This document shows positions 1 to 8,398 of a stretch of DNA of 42,125 nt, in pieces. The position numbers and the translations under genes are program-made. How positions within the stretch are numbered: position 1 is the stretch's first letter; every line of letters starts with the position of its first letter. This stretch comes from Litorihabitans aurantiacus (GTDB taxonomy: Bacteria > Actinomycetota > Actinomycetes > Actinomycetales > Beutenbergiaceae). The notes beneath the pieces are model-generated. The model worked only from the letters and a program-made list of their open reading frames with translations, made no database searches and was not told the origin of the DNA. The DNA is taken from positions 1 through 42,125 of the forward strand of contig NZ_BSUM01000002.1 of NCBI RefSeq assembly GCF_030161595.1, given 5' to 3'.

Positions 1-525
1 GGCGGCGCTGCGCCGGCCGACCCCGCGGCCCCAGCGGACCCTGCCGCCCCCGGTGACCCCGCAGCTCCCGCCGAGCCCGCCGCCCCCGCAGAGACGGACT
101 GGAAGGCGGAGGCGCGCAAGTGGGAGGCGCGGGCCAAGGAGAACTCCACGGCAGCTGCACGGCTGGCTGAGTTCGAGGAGGCCGGCAAGACCGAGGCGCA
201 GAAGGTCGCTGACCGTCTCGCCGCGGCGGAGAAGGAGCGCGACGACCTCAAGGCCGAGCGCGATTCCCTCGCCAGCGAGAGGCAGATCGCGACGTGGAAG
301 GCCGCCGTGTCGAAGGACACCGGCGTCCCCGTCGAGGTGCTGTCGGGCACCACCGAGGAGACGATCAAGGCGCACGCCGAGCTCGTCAAGCCGCTCATCA
401 AGACGAAGCCCGAGCCGCCCCGCTCCCCCGCACTCTCGCGGGCGAACGGAGGCGAGGGCATCACCCCCACCACTTCCCCCGGCCTCGGCACCCTGCGGGC
501 TGCCTACGCCGACACCTCCCGTTAG
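1..525 (+). CDS. Capsid scaffold protein, 3' part (start lies outside the left edge)
   Basis: The reading frame is open from base 1 and ends with TAG just before the capsid gene. The visible part starts in an Ala/Pro/Asp-rich stretch (repeated PADPAAP-like units), followed by a long charged helical segment rich in Glu, Lys and Ala and a tail ending AAYADTSR. A low-complexity N-terminus, coiled-coil core and position immediately upstream of the major capsid gene are typical of siphophage scaffold proteins. The 5' end of the same gene is seen in the second copy from 39405. This copy has the five-C run that keeps the frame to the natural stop, whereas the right copy is shifted. Scaffold is assigned from position and composition, not from a catalytic motif. 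Confidence 0.75.
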   Translation, partial: GGAAPADPAAPADPAAPGDPAAPAEPAAPAETDWKAEARKWEARAKENSTAAARLAEFEEAGKTEAQKVADRLAAAEKERDDLKAERDSLASERQIATWKAAVSKDTGVPVEVLSGTTEETIKAHAELVKPLIKTKPEPPRSPALSRANGGEGITPTTSPGLGTLRAAYADTSR

Positions 526-533
526 GAGCCATC

Positions 534-1478
534 ATGGCTGTCACTCTCGCTCAGGCAGCGCTGCTGTCGGAGACCCAGCTCCAGCGCGGCGTCGTCGAGA
601 CGTTCGTCCAGGAGTCGTCCATCCTCGACCGGCTGCCCCTCATGAACATCGAGGGCAACGCCTACGCCTACAACCGTGAGGCGACGCTTCCCGGCGTCGC
701 GTTCCGGTCGGTCAACGAGGCGTACACCGAGTCGACCGGCACCGTCGTGCAGGCGACCGAGTCGCTCGTCATCCTCGGTGGCGACGCCGACGTGGACCGC
801 TTCATCGTCCAGACCCGTGGCGACCTCAACGACCAGCGGGCGATCCAGACCCGTCTCAAGGTCAAGGCCGCGTCCTACAAGTTCCAGGACGCGTTCTTCA
901 ACGGCGACGTCGCGGTCGACCCGAAGGGCTTCGACGGACTCAAGAAGCGCCTCACCGGTGCCCAGGTCATCGACGCCGCCACCAACGGCCTCGGTCCGGT
1001 CGCCGGCGGCCACGACTTCTTCGACGCGCTCGACGCGCTCATCGGAGCGGTCCCCGGCCTCGAGGGCAGCAACGGCGCGATCTACGCCAACCGCGCCGTC
1101 CAGGCCCGCATCATCTCGAGCCTGCGCCGTCTCGGCGGTGCCGACTTCGTGAACGAGTCGCTCACGAACAAGCGCGTCCTCACCTACAACGGCATCCCCG
1201 TCCTCGACCCCGGCCTCACCGCCGCGGGTGCGGCTGTCCTGCCGCTGACCGAGACGCAGGGCACCTCGACCGCCTCGTCCTCGATCTACGCCGTCCGCTT
1301 CGGCGAGGACGAGACCGACCAGGGCGTCACTGGCCTCACCAACGGCGGCGTCCAGGTCGACGACCTGGGCCAGCTGCAGGAGAAGCCGGCCTACCGCACC
1401 CGCATCGAGTTCTACTGCGGGCTCGCGACGTTCGGGGGCCGAGCCGCCGCTCGCCTCCGTGGCATCACCGCCTCCTGA
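534..1478 (+). CDS. Major capsid protein
   Basis: A 314-residue protein begins at ATG 534 after the ribosome site AGGAG at 524-528. Its N-terminus (MAVTLAQAALLSETQLQRGV) and the following segment with SSILDRLPLM and conserved Arg/Glu-rich strands match the HK97-fold major capsid family found in actinophages. The length of about 310 residues without a large N-terminal delta domain agrees with a separate upstream scaffold gene. It is the structural subunit of the icosahedral head. An identical copy lies at 40042-40986 because the window overlaps itself. A small disordered-protein gene follows 15 bases downstream. Confidence 0.88.
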   Translation: MAVTLAQAALLSETQLQRGVVETFVQESSILDRLPLMNIEGNAYAYNREATLPGVAFRSVNEAYTESTGTVVQATESLVILGGDADVDRFIVQTRGDLNDQRAIQTRLKVKAASYKFQDAFFNGDVAVDPKGFDGLKKRLTGAQVIDAATNGLGPVAGGHDFFDALDALIGAVPGLEGSNGAIYANRAVQARIISSLRRLGGADFVNESLTNKRVLTYNGIPVLDPGLTAAGAAVLPLTETQGTSTASSSIYAVRFGEDETDQGVTGLTNGGVQVDDLGQLQEKPAYRTRIEFYCGLATFGGRAAARLRGITAS

Positions 1479-1493
1479 TCGAAGGGAACCCTC

Positions 1494-1805
1494 ATGGCTA
1501 CCACCACGAGCAAGACCACGCTGGACGCGGACGTCACCAAGCCGTCGAACACGGCCCCCGGTGACGGCCCGGCCGACACGACCGACCCGACCGAGACGGC
1601 CGTGTCTGTCACTCCGCAGCCGAACGACGAGGCGATGAAGGTCGGGACCGTCAACGCGGTCAAGCCCGGCCCGAAGGTCACGCGACCGCGTGTCGACAAG
1701 TCGAAGAGTCGCGTCGAGACCTACGACGCGGTCCGCCCCGACGGGACGGTCGTGACCGTCACGCACGACATCGACACGGGCGAGACGTCGACTGCCGAGA
1801 AGTGA
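1494..1805 (+). CDS. Small disordered head-region protein, unknown function
   Basis: A 103-residue protein with a clear ribosome site (GAAGGGAA) before ATG 1494. It is rich in Thr, Asp, Pro and Lys and has no predicted globular core except a short C-terminal piece containing VRPDGTVVTV. Its place between the capsid and connector genes suggests a head decoration or accessory protein, but the sequence has no recognisable family signature. A perfect hairpin follows its stop codon. It is repeated at 41002-41313. Confidence 0.7.
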   Translation: MATTTSKTTLDADVTKPSNTAPGDGPADTTDPTETAVSVTPQPNDEAMKVGTVNAVKPGPKVTRPRVDKSKSRVETYDAVRPDGTVVTVTHDIDTGETSTAEK

Positions 1806-1815
1806 CCTCTCGAGG

Positions 1816-1841
1816 CCCGACTCGCCACCCCGCGAGTCGGG
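1816..1841 (+). terminator. Strong hairpin after the capsid genes
   Basis: CCCGACTCGC and GCGAGTCGGG form a perfect 10-bp stem around a 6-base loop (CACCCC) directly after the stop at 1805. There is no T tract, so it may be a weak terminator or an RNA-processing or stability element that raises capsid mRNA relative to downstream genes. The same hairpin occurs in the overlap copy at 41324-41349. Confidence 0.6.
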
Positions 1842-1887
1842 TCTCGCAGGCCCGCAGCACACTCATGAGCGGAACCGGAGGCCACTG

Positions 1888-2333
1888 ATGACGACTCCCT
1901 ACGCGACCGTCGAAGACCTTCGCGACGTTTGGCCGGCGCTCTCGTCAGACGCTGCACAGGTGACTCGGGCGCAGGCGCTCCTCCGGGACGCAACCGCGAG
2001 GATCGACGCCTACGGCCCCGCTGAGCGACTCGTTCCAACAGGTCCCGGCGTTGCTACCTCGACCCGGAGCGAGGCCGATCTCGCGATCCGGCGGATGATC
2101 TGTCGCGAGATGGTCTTGAACGTCCTGGCGAACGACGGCACCCCCGGCGTCACGAACGAGACCTCAAGTCGGTCTCTTGGGCCGTTCAGCGAGTCGCGGA
2201 CGTTCACGTTCGACGCCCCTGGGCGGACGCTCACTCTGACGAGGGAGCACAAACGACTCCTCCGCCCCCGACGTCAGCGCGCGTACTCCGTCAGTCTCTA
2301 CCCCCGACCGGTGAACAGGCGGGGAGACCCTGA
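1888..2333 (+). CDS. Head-tail connector protein (frame broken here by a missing G)
   Basis: The intact protein, readable in the overlap copy at 41396-41842, has 148 residues and starts MTTPYATVEDLRDVWP. Its helical N-terminus, the segment LAIRRMICREMVLNVLAND and the Arg-rich tail resemble HK97 gp6-like connector (adaptor) proteins that bind the portal. Here the G run at 2321-2324 is one base short, so the frame runs past the natural TGA (2331-2333), which overlaps the next ATG, and continues to 2634 as meaningless Arg-rich sequence. The five-G version in the right copy is the credible one. Confidence 0.75.
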
Positions 2334-2707
2334 TGCTCGACGTCATCGTCGCCTCTGGACAGCCGCTCTACCCCGAGCTCAACGTCCAACGCCTCGAATC
2401 GTGGATGACGCCCCACGTCGTCTGGGTTCGAGACCTCCTCTCTCGAGGCGGGATGGGATCGCAGTACCTCGCAAGGCGGGACGTTCGAGGCTTTGCCAGC
2501 GACGAGCAGAAGGTGGTCAAGACGGCGACGGGCGTCGAGGTCATCTCCTCCGGCGCGGTGACGGTCGACTTCGACGAGCAGATCCCGATTGGGTCGCTCG
2601 TGACGGTCTGGCCCGGCACCCCCGGTCAGCGTGACGCCCAAGTGGTCGCGGTCAGCCGCCACCATGCGCCCGGGTGGCCCGCTTTCCAGACCATTTCGCT
2701 GTCCTAG
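2333..2707 (+). CDS. Head-tail joining protein (stopper-like), putative
   Basis: A 124-residue protein whose ATG overlaps the upstream stop as TGATG, indicating translational coupling. It has a beta-rich C-terminal half (VDFDEQIPIGSLVTVWPG) and no catalytic motif. In siphophages the gene after the gp6-like connector normally encodes the head-completion or stopper protein, and size and position fit. The function is inferred from gene order. The first 284 bases are repeated at the right edge of the window. Confidence 0.6.
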   Translation: MLDVIVASGQPLYPELNVQRLESWMTPHVVWVRDLLSRGGMGSQYLARRDVRGFASDEQKVVKTATGVEVISSGAVTVDFDEQIPIGSLVTVWPGTPGQRDAQVVAVSRHHAPGWPAFQTISLS

Positions 2708-3060
2708 CCGAAAGGCGGCCCGCCCTGAAGTTCCTGATCCCGATCCTCTCCGTCGTCGAGAAGGCGGCGCAGGAGGGCATGACGGAAGCGGGCGAGACCA
2801 TCCTGGCCCGGTCCAACGACCGGGCACCGGTGGACTCCGGAGACCTGCGCGCCGCGGGGTTCGTCGACACGGCGGACCTCGCGGTCAAGGTCGGCTACGA
2901 GCCGACGGGCGGCTATCCCTACTTCCGCCGCCAGCACGAGGACCTCGACTACCAGCACGACACCGGTGAGGCGAAGTTCCTCGAGAAGGCCGAAGCCGAG
3001 ACTCGCGACGAGGTGCCGGCGATCATCGCGAGGCATATCAAGGGGGCGCTCGGTGGATGA
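2674..3060 (+). CDS. Neck protein, HK97 gp10-like
   Basis: A 128-residue protein read from GTG 2674, overlapping the previous gene by 34 bases. The core has a helix (VEKAAQEGMTEAGETILARS) followed by the signature APVDSGDLRAAGFV, which matches the AP-DTG-LR motif of HK97 gp10-type tail-completion or minor tail proteins. The C-terminal KFLEKAEAETRDEVPAIIA is also typical of that family. The start is uncertain because the first 20 residues lie in the overlap and have no strong ribosome site. Confidence 0.7.
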   Translation: MARFPDHFAVLAERRPALKFLIPILSVVEKAAQEGMTEAGETILARSNDRAPVDSGDLRAAGFVDTADLAVKVGYEPTGGYPYFRRQHEDLDYQHDTGEAKFLEKAEAETRDEVPAIIARHIKGALGG

Positions 3061-3475
3061 CTCGCAGCTCACCCAGGCTATTTGTCGTCTGCTGGCAGAG
3101 ATCCCGGGCTGGGAGTGGCGGCCTGCCGGCCCGGCCTACACGACGGTCGAAGTCGGAGTGCAGTACGGATCGCTGCAAGCCAGCCCCGACCGCGGTGTTG
3201 CCGTGCGCGTCTATTCATCCGTCGACGAGTTGCAGACCGGGCTGGCTACACGATCCGCGCAACTGCGGTTCCGGGGCGCTAGAAACGCCGTCGACAGCGC
3301 AGACAAGTTGGCCTCGGTCGCGTTTCGGCACCTGCAGGGCCTCTCCCGCCGGGAGGGGATCAGCGGCATCCGCCGCCTCTCGATGGCACCGATCGGTGCC
3401 GACGCCAACGGCCGCGAGGAGCGGACCGACAACTACGAGCTGCTGCTCGAACTCACCCCGGAGGTATCACCATGA
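3053..3475 (+). CDS. Tail terminator-like protein
   Basis: A 140-residue protein starts at GTG 3053, which overlaps the previous TGA and lies after the purine-rich ribosome site AAGGGGG. The sequence runs from SQLTQAICRLLAEIPGWEWRP to a C-terminal strand NYELLLELTPEVSP. Size, alpha/beta composition and position between the gp10-like gene and the tail tube gene fit the siphophage tail terminator that caps the tube. No motif proves this. It overlaps the tail tube gene start by four bases (ATGA). Confidence 0.6.
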   Translation: MDDSQLTQAICRLLAEIPGWEWRPAGPAYTTVEVGVQYGSLQASPDRGVAVRVYSSVDELQTGLATRSAQLRFRGARNAVDSADKLASVAFRHLQGLSRREGISGIRRLSMAPIGADANGREERTDNYELLLELTPEVSP

Positions 3476-4008
3476 CCCGCGCACAGGACAACGCCCTGCC
3501 CGAGGGCTTCCTGCTTGGCAAGTCCTACGAGTACGGCGTCGACGTCAACACCGGCACGGCGCTCGCACCGGTGTGGGAGACGGTGTCGCTCATGAGCGAC
3601 TTCCAGCTCACCCCGACGCCGCAGACGACCGACGCGCAGACCTATGACGACGAGGGCGCGCCCAACAGCGCCACGACCGGGTGGGGCTGGGCGCTCGCGT
3701 TCGCGACGATCATCGCCCGCTCGGGCACGACCGGCGAGTACGCCCCGGAGATCGAGGCCCTCATCCGGCGCACGAAGCCGTCGGCGAAGGGCTCGCAGGC
3801 TCAGATCGGGGTGCGCTGGTACCACCAGCCCGACTCCGCCAGCGGCGCGGTCCCCAACCCGGAAGACGCCGGCCAGGGCATCGCGACCGTGTCCTACTCG
3901 CGCGCGAACACCGGCTCCGACGGTGCGCCCGAGCGTCTGTCGTGGACGCTCACGGGCGTCGGTGCCTACACCGAGATCGTCAACCCGCTCACGACCGAGG
4001 GTTCGTGA
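3472..4008 (+). CDS. Major tail tube protein
   Basis: A 178-residue protein, the expected size for a siphophage tube subunit. It contains beta-rich stretches such as WALAFATIIARSGTTG and a C-terminal domain ending GVGAYTEIVNP, and it directly precedes the tail chaperone genes, the usual order. It would polymerise round the tape measure to form the non-contractile tail. The start ATG overlaps the preceding TGA and a GGAGG-type ribosome site lies just upstream. Confidence 0.78.
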   Translation: MTRAQDNALPEGFLLGKSYEYGVDVNTGTALAPVWETVSLMSDFQLTPTPQTTDAQTYDDEGAPNSATTGWGWALAFATIIARSGTTGEYAPEIEALIRRTKPSAKGSQAQIGVRWYHQPDSASGAVPNPEDAGQGIATVSYSRANTGSDGAPERLSWTLTGVGAYTEIVNPLTTEGS

Positions 4009-4529
4009 GCGCGGTCGACTTCGCCGCGTGGGCCAGGCCGAACCTCGAGCTGCTGCTGGGCGGACGCACCTTCGTGGTGCGTCCGCCCTCGGTGGCCCAG
4101 GCCCGCCTGGTCCTGGCGCTGGCGGTTCGCTTCGAGGTCGGCGAGGAGCGCACGCCGCCCGAGGTCATGGAGATCCTCGACGGCCTCCCCGACGACGGCC
4201 ACCCTGCGCTCGGCGAGACCTACACCGAGATCGTCGAGGCCGGGATTGACCCCGTCACCCTGTCCCGGGTCGGCGTGTACGCGACGCTCGTGTGGGCGCG
4301 CGGCCGGGAGTACGCCGATGCCGCCGCCGAGATCATCTGGGGTCCCGAGCGCGACGCCGCGGCGGCCGATGCTCCGGGAAAAGCGTCAAGCCGATCGCGG
4401 AGTGGACGGCGCAGGACTTCGCCGACCTCGGGATCGGCGACCCCTACGACCACGACGTCAACGGCGTCCCGCTCTACCGCAAGTACCGGCCGATCCCGCG
4501 CGAAGCCCAAGGGGAAGCCCAGCCGGTAG
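4005..4529 (+). CDS. Tail assembly chaperone, short form (gpG-like)
   Basis: A 174-residue protein starting at GTG 4005 inside the tail tube stop (GTGA overlap). The N-terminal 126 residues are a normal helical domain (WARPNLELLLGGRTFVVRPP). The last 48 residues after the slippery site are Ser/Arg/Thr-rich and probably of low structure. As in lambda, this unshifted product is expected to be abundant and to escort the tape measure protein during tail assembly without entering the virion. Position before the tape measure gene supports the call. Confidence 0.8.
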   Translation: MSAVDFAAWARPNLELLLGGRTFVVRPPSVAQARLVLALAVRFEVGEERTPPEVMEILDGLPDDGHPALGETYTEIVEAGIDPVTLSRVGVYATLVWARGREYADAAAEIIWGPERDAAAADAPGKASSRSRSGRRRTSPTSGSATPTTTTSTASRSTASTGRSRAKPKGKPSR

Positions 4530-4732
4530 GTCAGCCGCCGGCGGTCGACGACTCACTCGTCGCGATCGTCACCCACTGGCGGCTCGTCGTGGCTGACCTC
4601 CTGGCGATCTACCACCTGGACCTGTACGACCCCGCCGTGCTCACGCGGCCGTGGCTCGGGGTCCGCACCGCGATCTTCGCGCTGTTCACCCACCCCGACT
4701 CGCTCCTGCGGCGAGCCCTGACGCGGAGGTAG
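4005..4732 (+). CDS. Tail assembly chaperone, frameshifted long form (gpGT-like)
   Basis: After reading AAA at 4380-4382 the ribosome can slip back one base and continue from AGC at 4382, giving a product of about 242 residues: the shared 126-residue domain plus a 116-residue T domain beginning SVKPIAEWTAQDFADLG. The T domain is helical and ends LLRRALTRR just before the tape measure gene. In lambda the minor fusion product links the chaperone ring to tail tube subunits, and the same role is inferred here from arrangement. Confidence 0.8.
4376..4382 (+). promoter_or_regulatory. Programmed -1 ribosomal frameshift site GGGAAAA
   Basis: The heptamer lies in the reading frame as G GGA AAA, the canonical X XXY YYZ arrangement for -1 slippage. 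The -1 frame is open from here to 4732 and yields a plausible second domain. This is the standard way siphophages make the longer tail chaperone. It differs from the other frame breaks in this window, which require an added base and are mostly not at slippery heptamers. Confidence 0.85.
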
Positions 4733-4735
4733 ACG

Positions 4736-7561
4736 ATGCGCGCAGCCGAGCTGGAAGTCCTCCTCACGGCCAACACCCAGCAGGTGGCGAAGGCCGAGCG
4801 GGAGATCAAGGCCACCGGTCAGCGCATCGAGGGCAAGCCCATCGAGGCGAAGGTCAACGCGAACGCGAAGCCCGCGCTCGAGGGGATGGAGGAGGTCGAG
4901 GAGGCCGCGAAGCGGATCGTCTCGGCCAAGACCGTCGCGCGCATCGAGTCCGACATCGAGGACGCCGAGGCCGGAGCCGAGAAGATCCGCGAGGAGCTCG
5001 ACTACCTCCGCGCGCTCTCCACGGACGTACAGGTCGACGCCGACATCGCCAAGGCCGAGGACAAGCTGCAGCGCACCGAGCGCACGCTCGACGGCCTGCG
5101 CAGCGCCCGGGCCACGATGACGGTCGACGCCGACACCTCCGACGCCGAGTCGGAGGTCGAGAACCTCGCCGACGACGCCGAGGACACCCTCGACGAGGGC
5201 GGCTCCTCCGGCGGTGCCGCCTTCGGCAAGGGGATCATCGCGGGCCTCGCGACGATCCCGATCGTGGGCGCGGTCGCCAAGATCGGTGAGGCCGCCGTCG
5301 AGGGCCTGATCGGGGCGTTCCAGGACGGGCTGCAGGTCGAGGTGCGCCAGGACCGCCTGCAGGCGCTGACCGGGATCAGCGAGGAGGACGCCGCCCGCTT
5401 CGGCCGGATCGCGTCCGAGGCCTACACCCAGGGGTACGGCGAGTCGGCAGCCGAGAACATGGACACCGCTCGCGTCGCCCTGCAGGGCGGGCTACTCGAC
5501 GTCGACGGCACGCGCCGCGACTCGCAGCGCGTCATCGAGTCGCTCGCGGGCATCGCCGACGTCCTCGGCGAAGACGTCGCCCCGGTCTCGACGGCCGTCA
5601 CGACGATGCTTCGGGCCGGCCTGATCAAGTCGTCCCAGGAGGGCTTCGACATCCTCGCCGCTGGCGCACGCGAGGGCGTGAACGCCCAGGAGGACCTGCT
5701 CGACACCTTCATCGAGTACCCCGCGCTGTTCTCTCGCCTCGGCCTATCGGGTGATCAGGCACTCGGACTCGTGAACCAGGGCCTGAGGGCGGGTGCGCGC
5801 AACAGTGACCTGGCCGCGGACGCCCTCAAGGAGTTCCAGATCCGGGCGACCGACGGGTCGGAGGCCAGCGCGGAGGGGTTCAAGACCCTCGGCCTGAACG
5901 CCGAGAAGATGACGAAGCAGATCGCCGAGGGCGGTGACGGCGCACGCGAGGGACTCGACACCGTCCTGGACAAGCTGCGCGAGATCGAGGACCCGGTCAA
6001 GCGCAACGCCGCCGCCGTGGCCCTGTTCGGAACCCAGGCGGAGGACCTCGGCGACGCCCTGTTCGCCATGGACGTCTCCACCGCGGTCGAGGGCCTGAAC
6101 GGCGTCCAGGGTGCCGCGCAGAAGATGTTCGACACCATCGCGTCCAACGACGCCTCCCAGATCGAGACCGCGAAGCGGAACATCGAGGTCGCCGCGGAGG
6201 GCATCAAGGGCGCTCTCGCGGGAGCGTTCGCTGACCCTCTTGCCGAGGGCGCGGAGTGGATCTCGCAGAACCGGGGCCCGCTGCTGGAGTTCTTCAAGGG
6301 TCTCGCCAACGGCGCGTTCGACTTCGGTGACGCCGTCATCGAGGGCATGGCCGCCGGCACCGAGTCGATCGGCGTCTTCGTCTCCGGCCCGCTGGCGGAC
6401 CTAGTGGAGGGGTTCGCCGACACCCTTGAGTCCGCGTCGCTGCTCGGCCCGCTCCTGGGCGTCCTGGGACCGGACCTACCCGACCCGCAGGTCTTCCGCG
6501 ACATGGCCGACGGGATGCGCGGCTTCGAGACCAGCACCGAGCAGGCCGCCGACGAGATGCGCACCAACCTCGGGGGCGCGCTCGACTCCGCCCGGGAGCG
6601 GTTCAACGGCTTCATCGACCCCGAGATCACCTCGGGCTACCTGCACGATGCGACGCTCCGACTCGCGACGGCGGTCGACGAGGTGGGGTACTCGGCCGAC
6701 GGCGCGAAGCTCTCGCTCGAGGGGTATGACGGGGCGAACCTGTCGACGGCCGCCTCGGGTGCGGAGCTCGAGTCGCAGATTCGCAGCGCGATCTCGGCGA
6801 TGGGTGACGAGGTCGCCGCGGCGGCTGCGGCGGGCGAGGGGCAGGACGCCCTCACGCAGCGCTACCAGTCGAGTCGTCAGGCGCTGCAGGAGCAGCTCAC
6901 CGCGATGGGCCTCACTGAGGACCAGGCGCGAGCGCTGATCGACACGTACTCGGCGATCCCGGAGACGGAGTCGACGGACATCTCGTCGAACGCGAACGAG
7001 CGTTCAGTGGAGGTGGACGGTCTCGCGACCAAGGTGCGGCTGCTGCCGGACGGGACGGTCGAGATCGACGCGAACACCGCGGACGCGAAGGAGGTCATCG
7101 ATCGGTTCGTGAGCGAGCAGTCGCGGCGAACGATCCGGATGAACCTCGCCGTGAACGCGGGCGGTGGCGGCGCAGGGTACGCGTCGATGCAGCACGACGG
7201 CTCGGTCCTGATGCCGATGGCCGGCGGCGGCACCCTGACGCCGATGGCTCCCATCGCGCAGACGGTCGACCCGAACACCTGGCGGATCGTGGGCGACCGG
7301 ATGACGCACCGGGAGTTCTACATCCCCGACGACGGCTCGCCTCGCTCGCGCGCGATCCTCGCTGAGGCCATGCGGTCCTTCGGGATGCAGGCGATGGCAG
7401 CCGGCGGCGCGCTCTCGCCCGGCGGCGGCGCGCGCGGCTTCGGCGGCGTTGTGGTCCACATGACGGTGTCCGACTCCAAGCACGCCCTTTCGACGGCATA
7501 CGCCGTGAAGGGCCTGCTCGAGCAGGCGACCGACGCCGACCCGGGAGGTGTGACGCTGTGA
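4736..7561 (+). CDS. Tape measure protein
   Basis: A 941-residue protein, the largest in the genome, with ribosome site GGAGG at 4725-4729. Residues 1-155 are charged and coiled-coil-like with repeated small motifs (VDAD, KAE). About 157-200 is a Gly/Ala-rich hydrophobic stretch (AAFGKGIIAGLATIPIVGAV). Residues about 200-480 resemble the phage minor-tail/TP901 tape-measure core (GLRAGARNSDLAADALKEF), and the C-terminus has Gly-rich and Met-rich segments. Tape measure length sets tail length: at about 1.5 angstrom per residue this predicts a tail near 140 nm. The stop overlaps the next GTG. Confidence 0.9.
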   Translation: MRAAELEVLLTANTQQVAKAEREIKATGQRIEGKPIEAKVNANAKPALEGMEEVEEAAKRIVSAKTVARIESDIEDAEAGAEKIREELDYLRALSTDVQVDADIAKAEDKLQRTERTLDGLRSARATMTVDADTSDAESEVENLADDAEDTLDEGGSSGGAAFGKGIIAGLATIPIVGAVAKIGEAAVEGLIGAFQDGLQVEVRQDRLQALTGISEEDAARFGRIASEAYTQGYGESAAENMDTARVALQGGLLDVDGTRRDSQRVIESLAGIADVLGEDVAPVSTAVTTMLRAGLIKSSQEGFDILAAGAREGVNAQEDLLDTFIEYPALFSRLGLSGDQALGLVNQGLRAGARNSDLAADALKEFQIRATDGSEASAEGFKTLGLNAEKMTKQIAEGGDGAREGLDTVLDKLREIEDPVKRNAAAVALFGTQAEDLGDALFAMDVSTAVEGLNGVQGAAQKMFDTIASNDASQIETAKRNIEVAAEGIKGALAGAFADPLAEGAEWISQNRGPLLEFFKGLANGAFDFGDAVIEGMAAGTESIGVFVSGPLADLVEGFADTLESASLLGPLLGVLGPDLPDPQVFRDMADGMRGFETSTEQAADEMRTNLGGALDSARERFNGFIDPEITSGYLHDATLRLATAVDEVGYSADGAKLSLEGYDGANLSTAASGAELESQIRSAISAMGDEVAAAAAAGEGQDALTQRYQSSRQALQEQLTAMGLTEDQARALIDTYSAIPETESTDISSNANERSVEVDGLATKVRLLPDGTVEIDANTADAKEVIDRFVSEQSRRTIRMNLAVNAGGGGAGYASMQHDGSVLMPMAGGGTLTPMAPIAQTVDPNTWRIVGDRMTHREFYIPDDGSPRSRAILAEAMRSFGMQAMAAGGALSPGGGARGFGGVVVHMTVSDSKHALSTAYAVKGLLEQATDADPGGVTL

Positions 7562-8388
7562 CGGCTCAGCTAGTACGCCTGGACGGCGTCGACATCGCCG
7601 CCCCCGGCCCGGGCGCGGCTCTCCGGGTCCGCCCGAACATCGAGGGCTGGTGGGGGTCCCCTACCGCTGAGGATGACGCTGAGCGGCGTCCGGGAGCGCA
7701 CGGGTCGTGGCCGGGGGTGACGAGCCTGTCGCCCCGCGTGGTCGTCGTGGCCGGCCTCCTGACCGGGACGTCGCACGCCGCAGCGGTCGCGGGCCTGGAC
7801 GCCCTCAAGGGGATGGTCCGGACGGTCGACACGGTCCTCGAGGTCGAGACCCCGGCCGGTGCGAAGCGCGCCGTCGTGCGTCGCGACGGGCAGGTCCTGA
7901 CGACTTGGCACTCCGAGCGGCAGGTCACGGTGTCGCTGCAGATGATCGCGCACGACCCCCGGATCTTCGGGCAGGAGCGTCGTCACTTCCTGCAGACGGG
8001 CGGCGCGGCGGGCGCGTTCGAGTACCCGGTGATGTACCCGATCACCTACGGGACGGCCGAGATCGCACAGAACACCGCAGTGCTGGTCAACGACGGGAAC
8101 GAGGCGGCCCACCCGGTCGTGTCGGTCCGTGGCGACTTTCCCTCGGGGTTCCGGCTCACGAGCGGGGACTCGGAGCTCACCTACTCCGCGCCGGTGTTCG
8201 CCGGCACCCCGGTCGTCGTGGACTTCCTGTCCCGGACGGTGACGCAGTCGGGCGGGCTGCGCACGGTGCACCTGACCCGCCGGGACTTCTGGGAGGTCCC
8301 GGCGGGCGGGTCTGCCTCGATCACCCTCATCCCCATCTCTGCGGGTTACGGCTGGGCTGAGGCCGTCGTGACCGACACCTACCTCTGA
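7558..8388 (+). CDS. Distal tail protein (Dit-like)
   Basis: A 276-residue protein directly after the tape measure gene, with its GTG start overlapping that stop. The N-terminus (LVRLDGVDIAAPGPG) and the segment with RRPGAHGSW and PRVVVVAGLLTG match the Dit/siphovirus tail component family, which forms the hexameric hub joining the tail tube to the tip. A C-terminal beta domain from about residue 165 includes VVDFLSRTVTQSG. Gene order (tape measure, Dit, tip proteins) supports the call. Confidence 0.8.
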   Translation: MTAQLVRLDGVDIAAPGPGAALRVRPNIEGWWGSPTAEDDAERRPGAHGSWPGVTSLSPRVVVVAGLLTGTSHAAAVAGLDALKGMVRTVDTVLEVETPAGAKRAVVRRDGQVLTTWHSERQVTVSLQMIAHDPRIFGQERRHFLQTGGAAGAFEYPVMYPITYGTAEIAQNTAVLVNDGNEAAHPVVSVRGDFPSGFRLTSGDSELTYSAPVFAGTPVVVDFLSRTVTQSGGLRTVHLTRRDFWEVPAGGSASITLIPISAGYGWAEAVVTDTYL

Positions 8389-8398
8389 GGAGACGCGC

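Larger units (their letters stand above)
1..2616. repeat. Left copy of the terminal overlap (genome unit about 39.5 kb)
   Basis: This stretch recurs at 39510-42125 with the same genes in the same order. I see two differences, both in homopolymer length: a C run ending at 480 has five C here and four in the right copy, and a G run at 2321-2324 has four G here and five in the right copy. The overlap runs to both ends of the window, as expected when a circular or circularly permuted phage genome is assembled past its start. A real 2.6-kb direct terminal repeat is possible, but the indels between copies fit contig-end errors better. Confidence 0.93.

Noticed and set aside
522-1862. 446-residue open frame on the minus strand across the capsid gene (also at 40030-41370)
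   Set aside because: It mirrors the codon positions of the capsid gene, is Arg/Asp/Gly/Val-rich, and lacks a ribosome site. High-G+C shadow.
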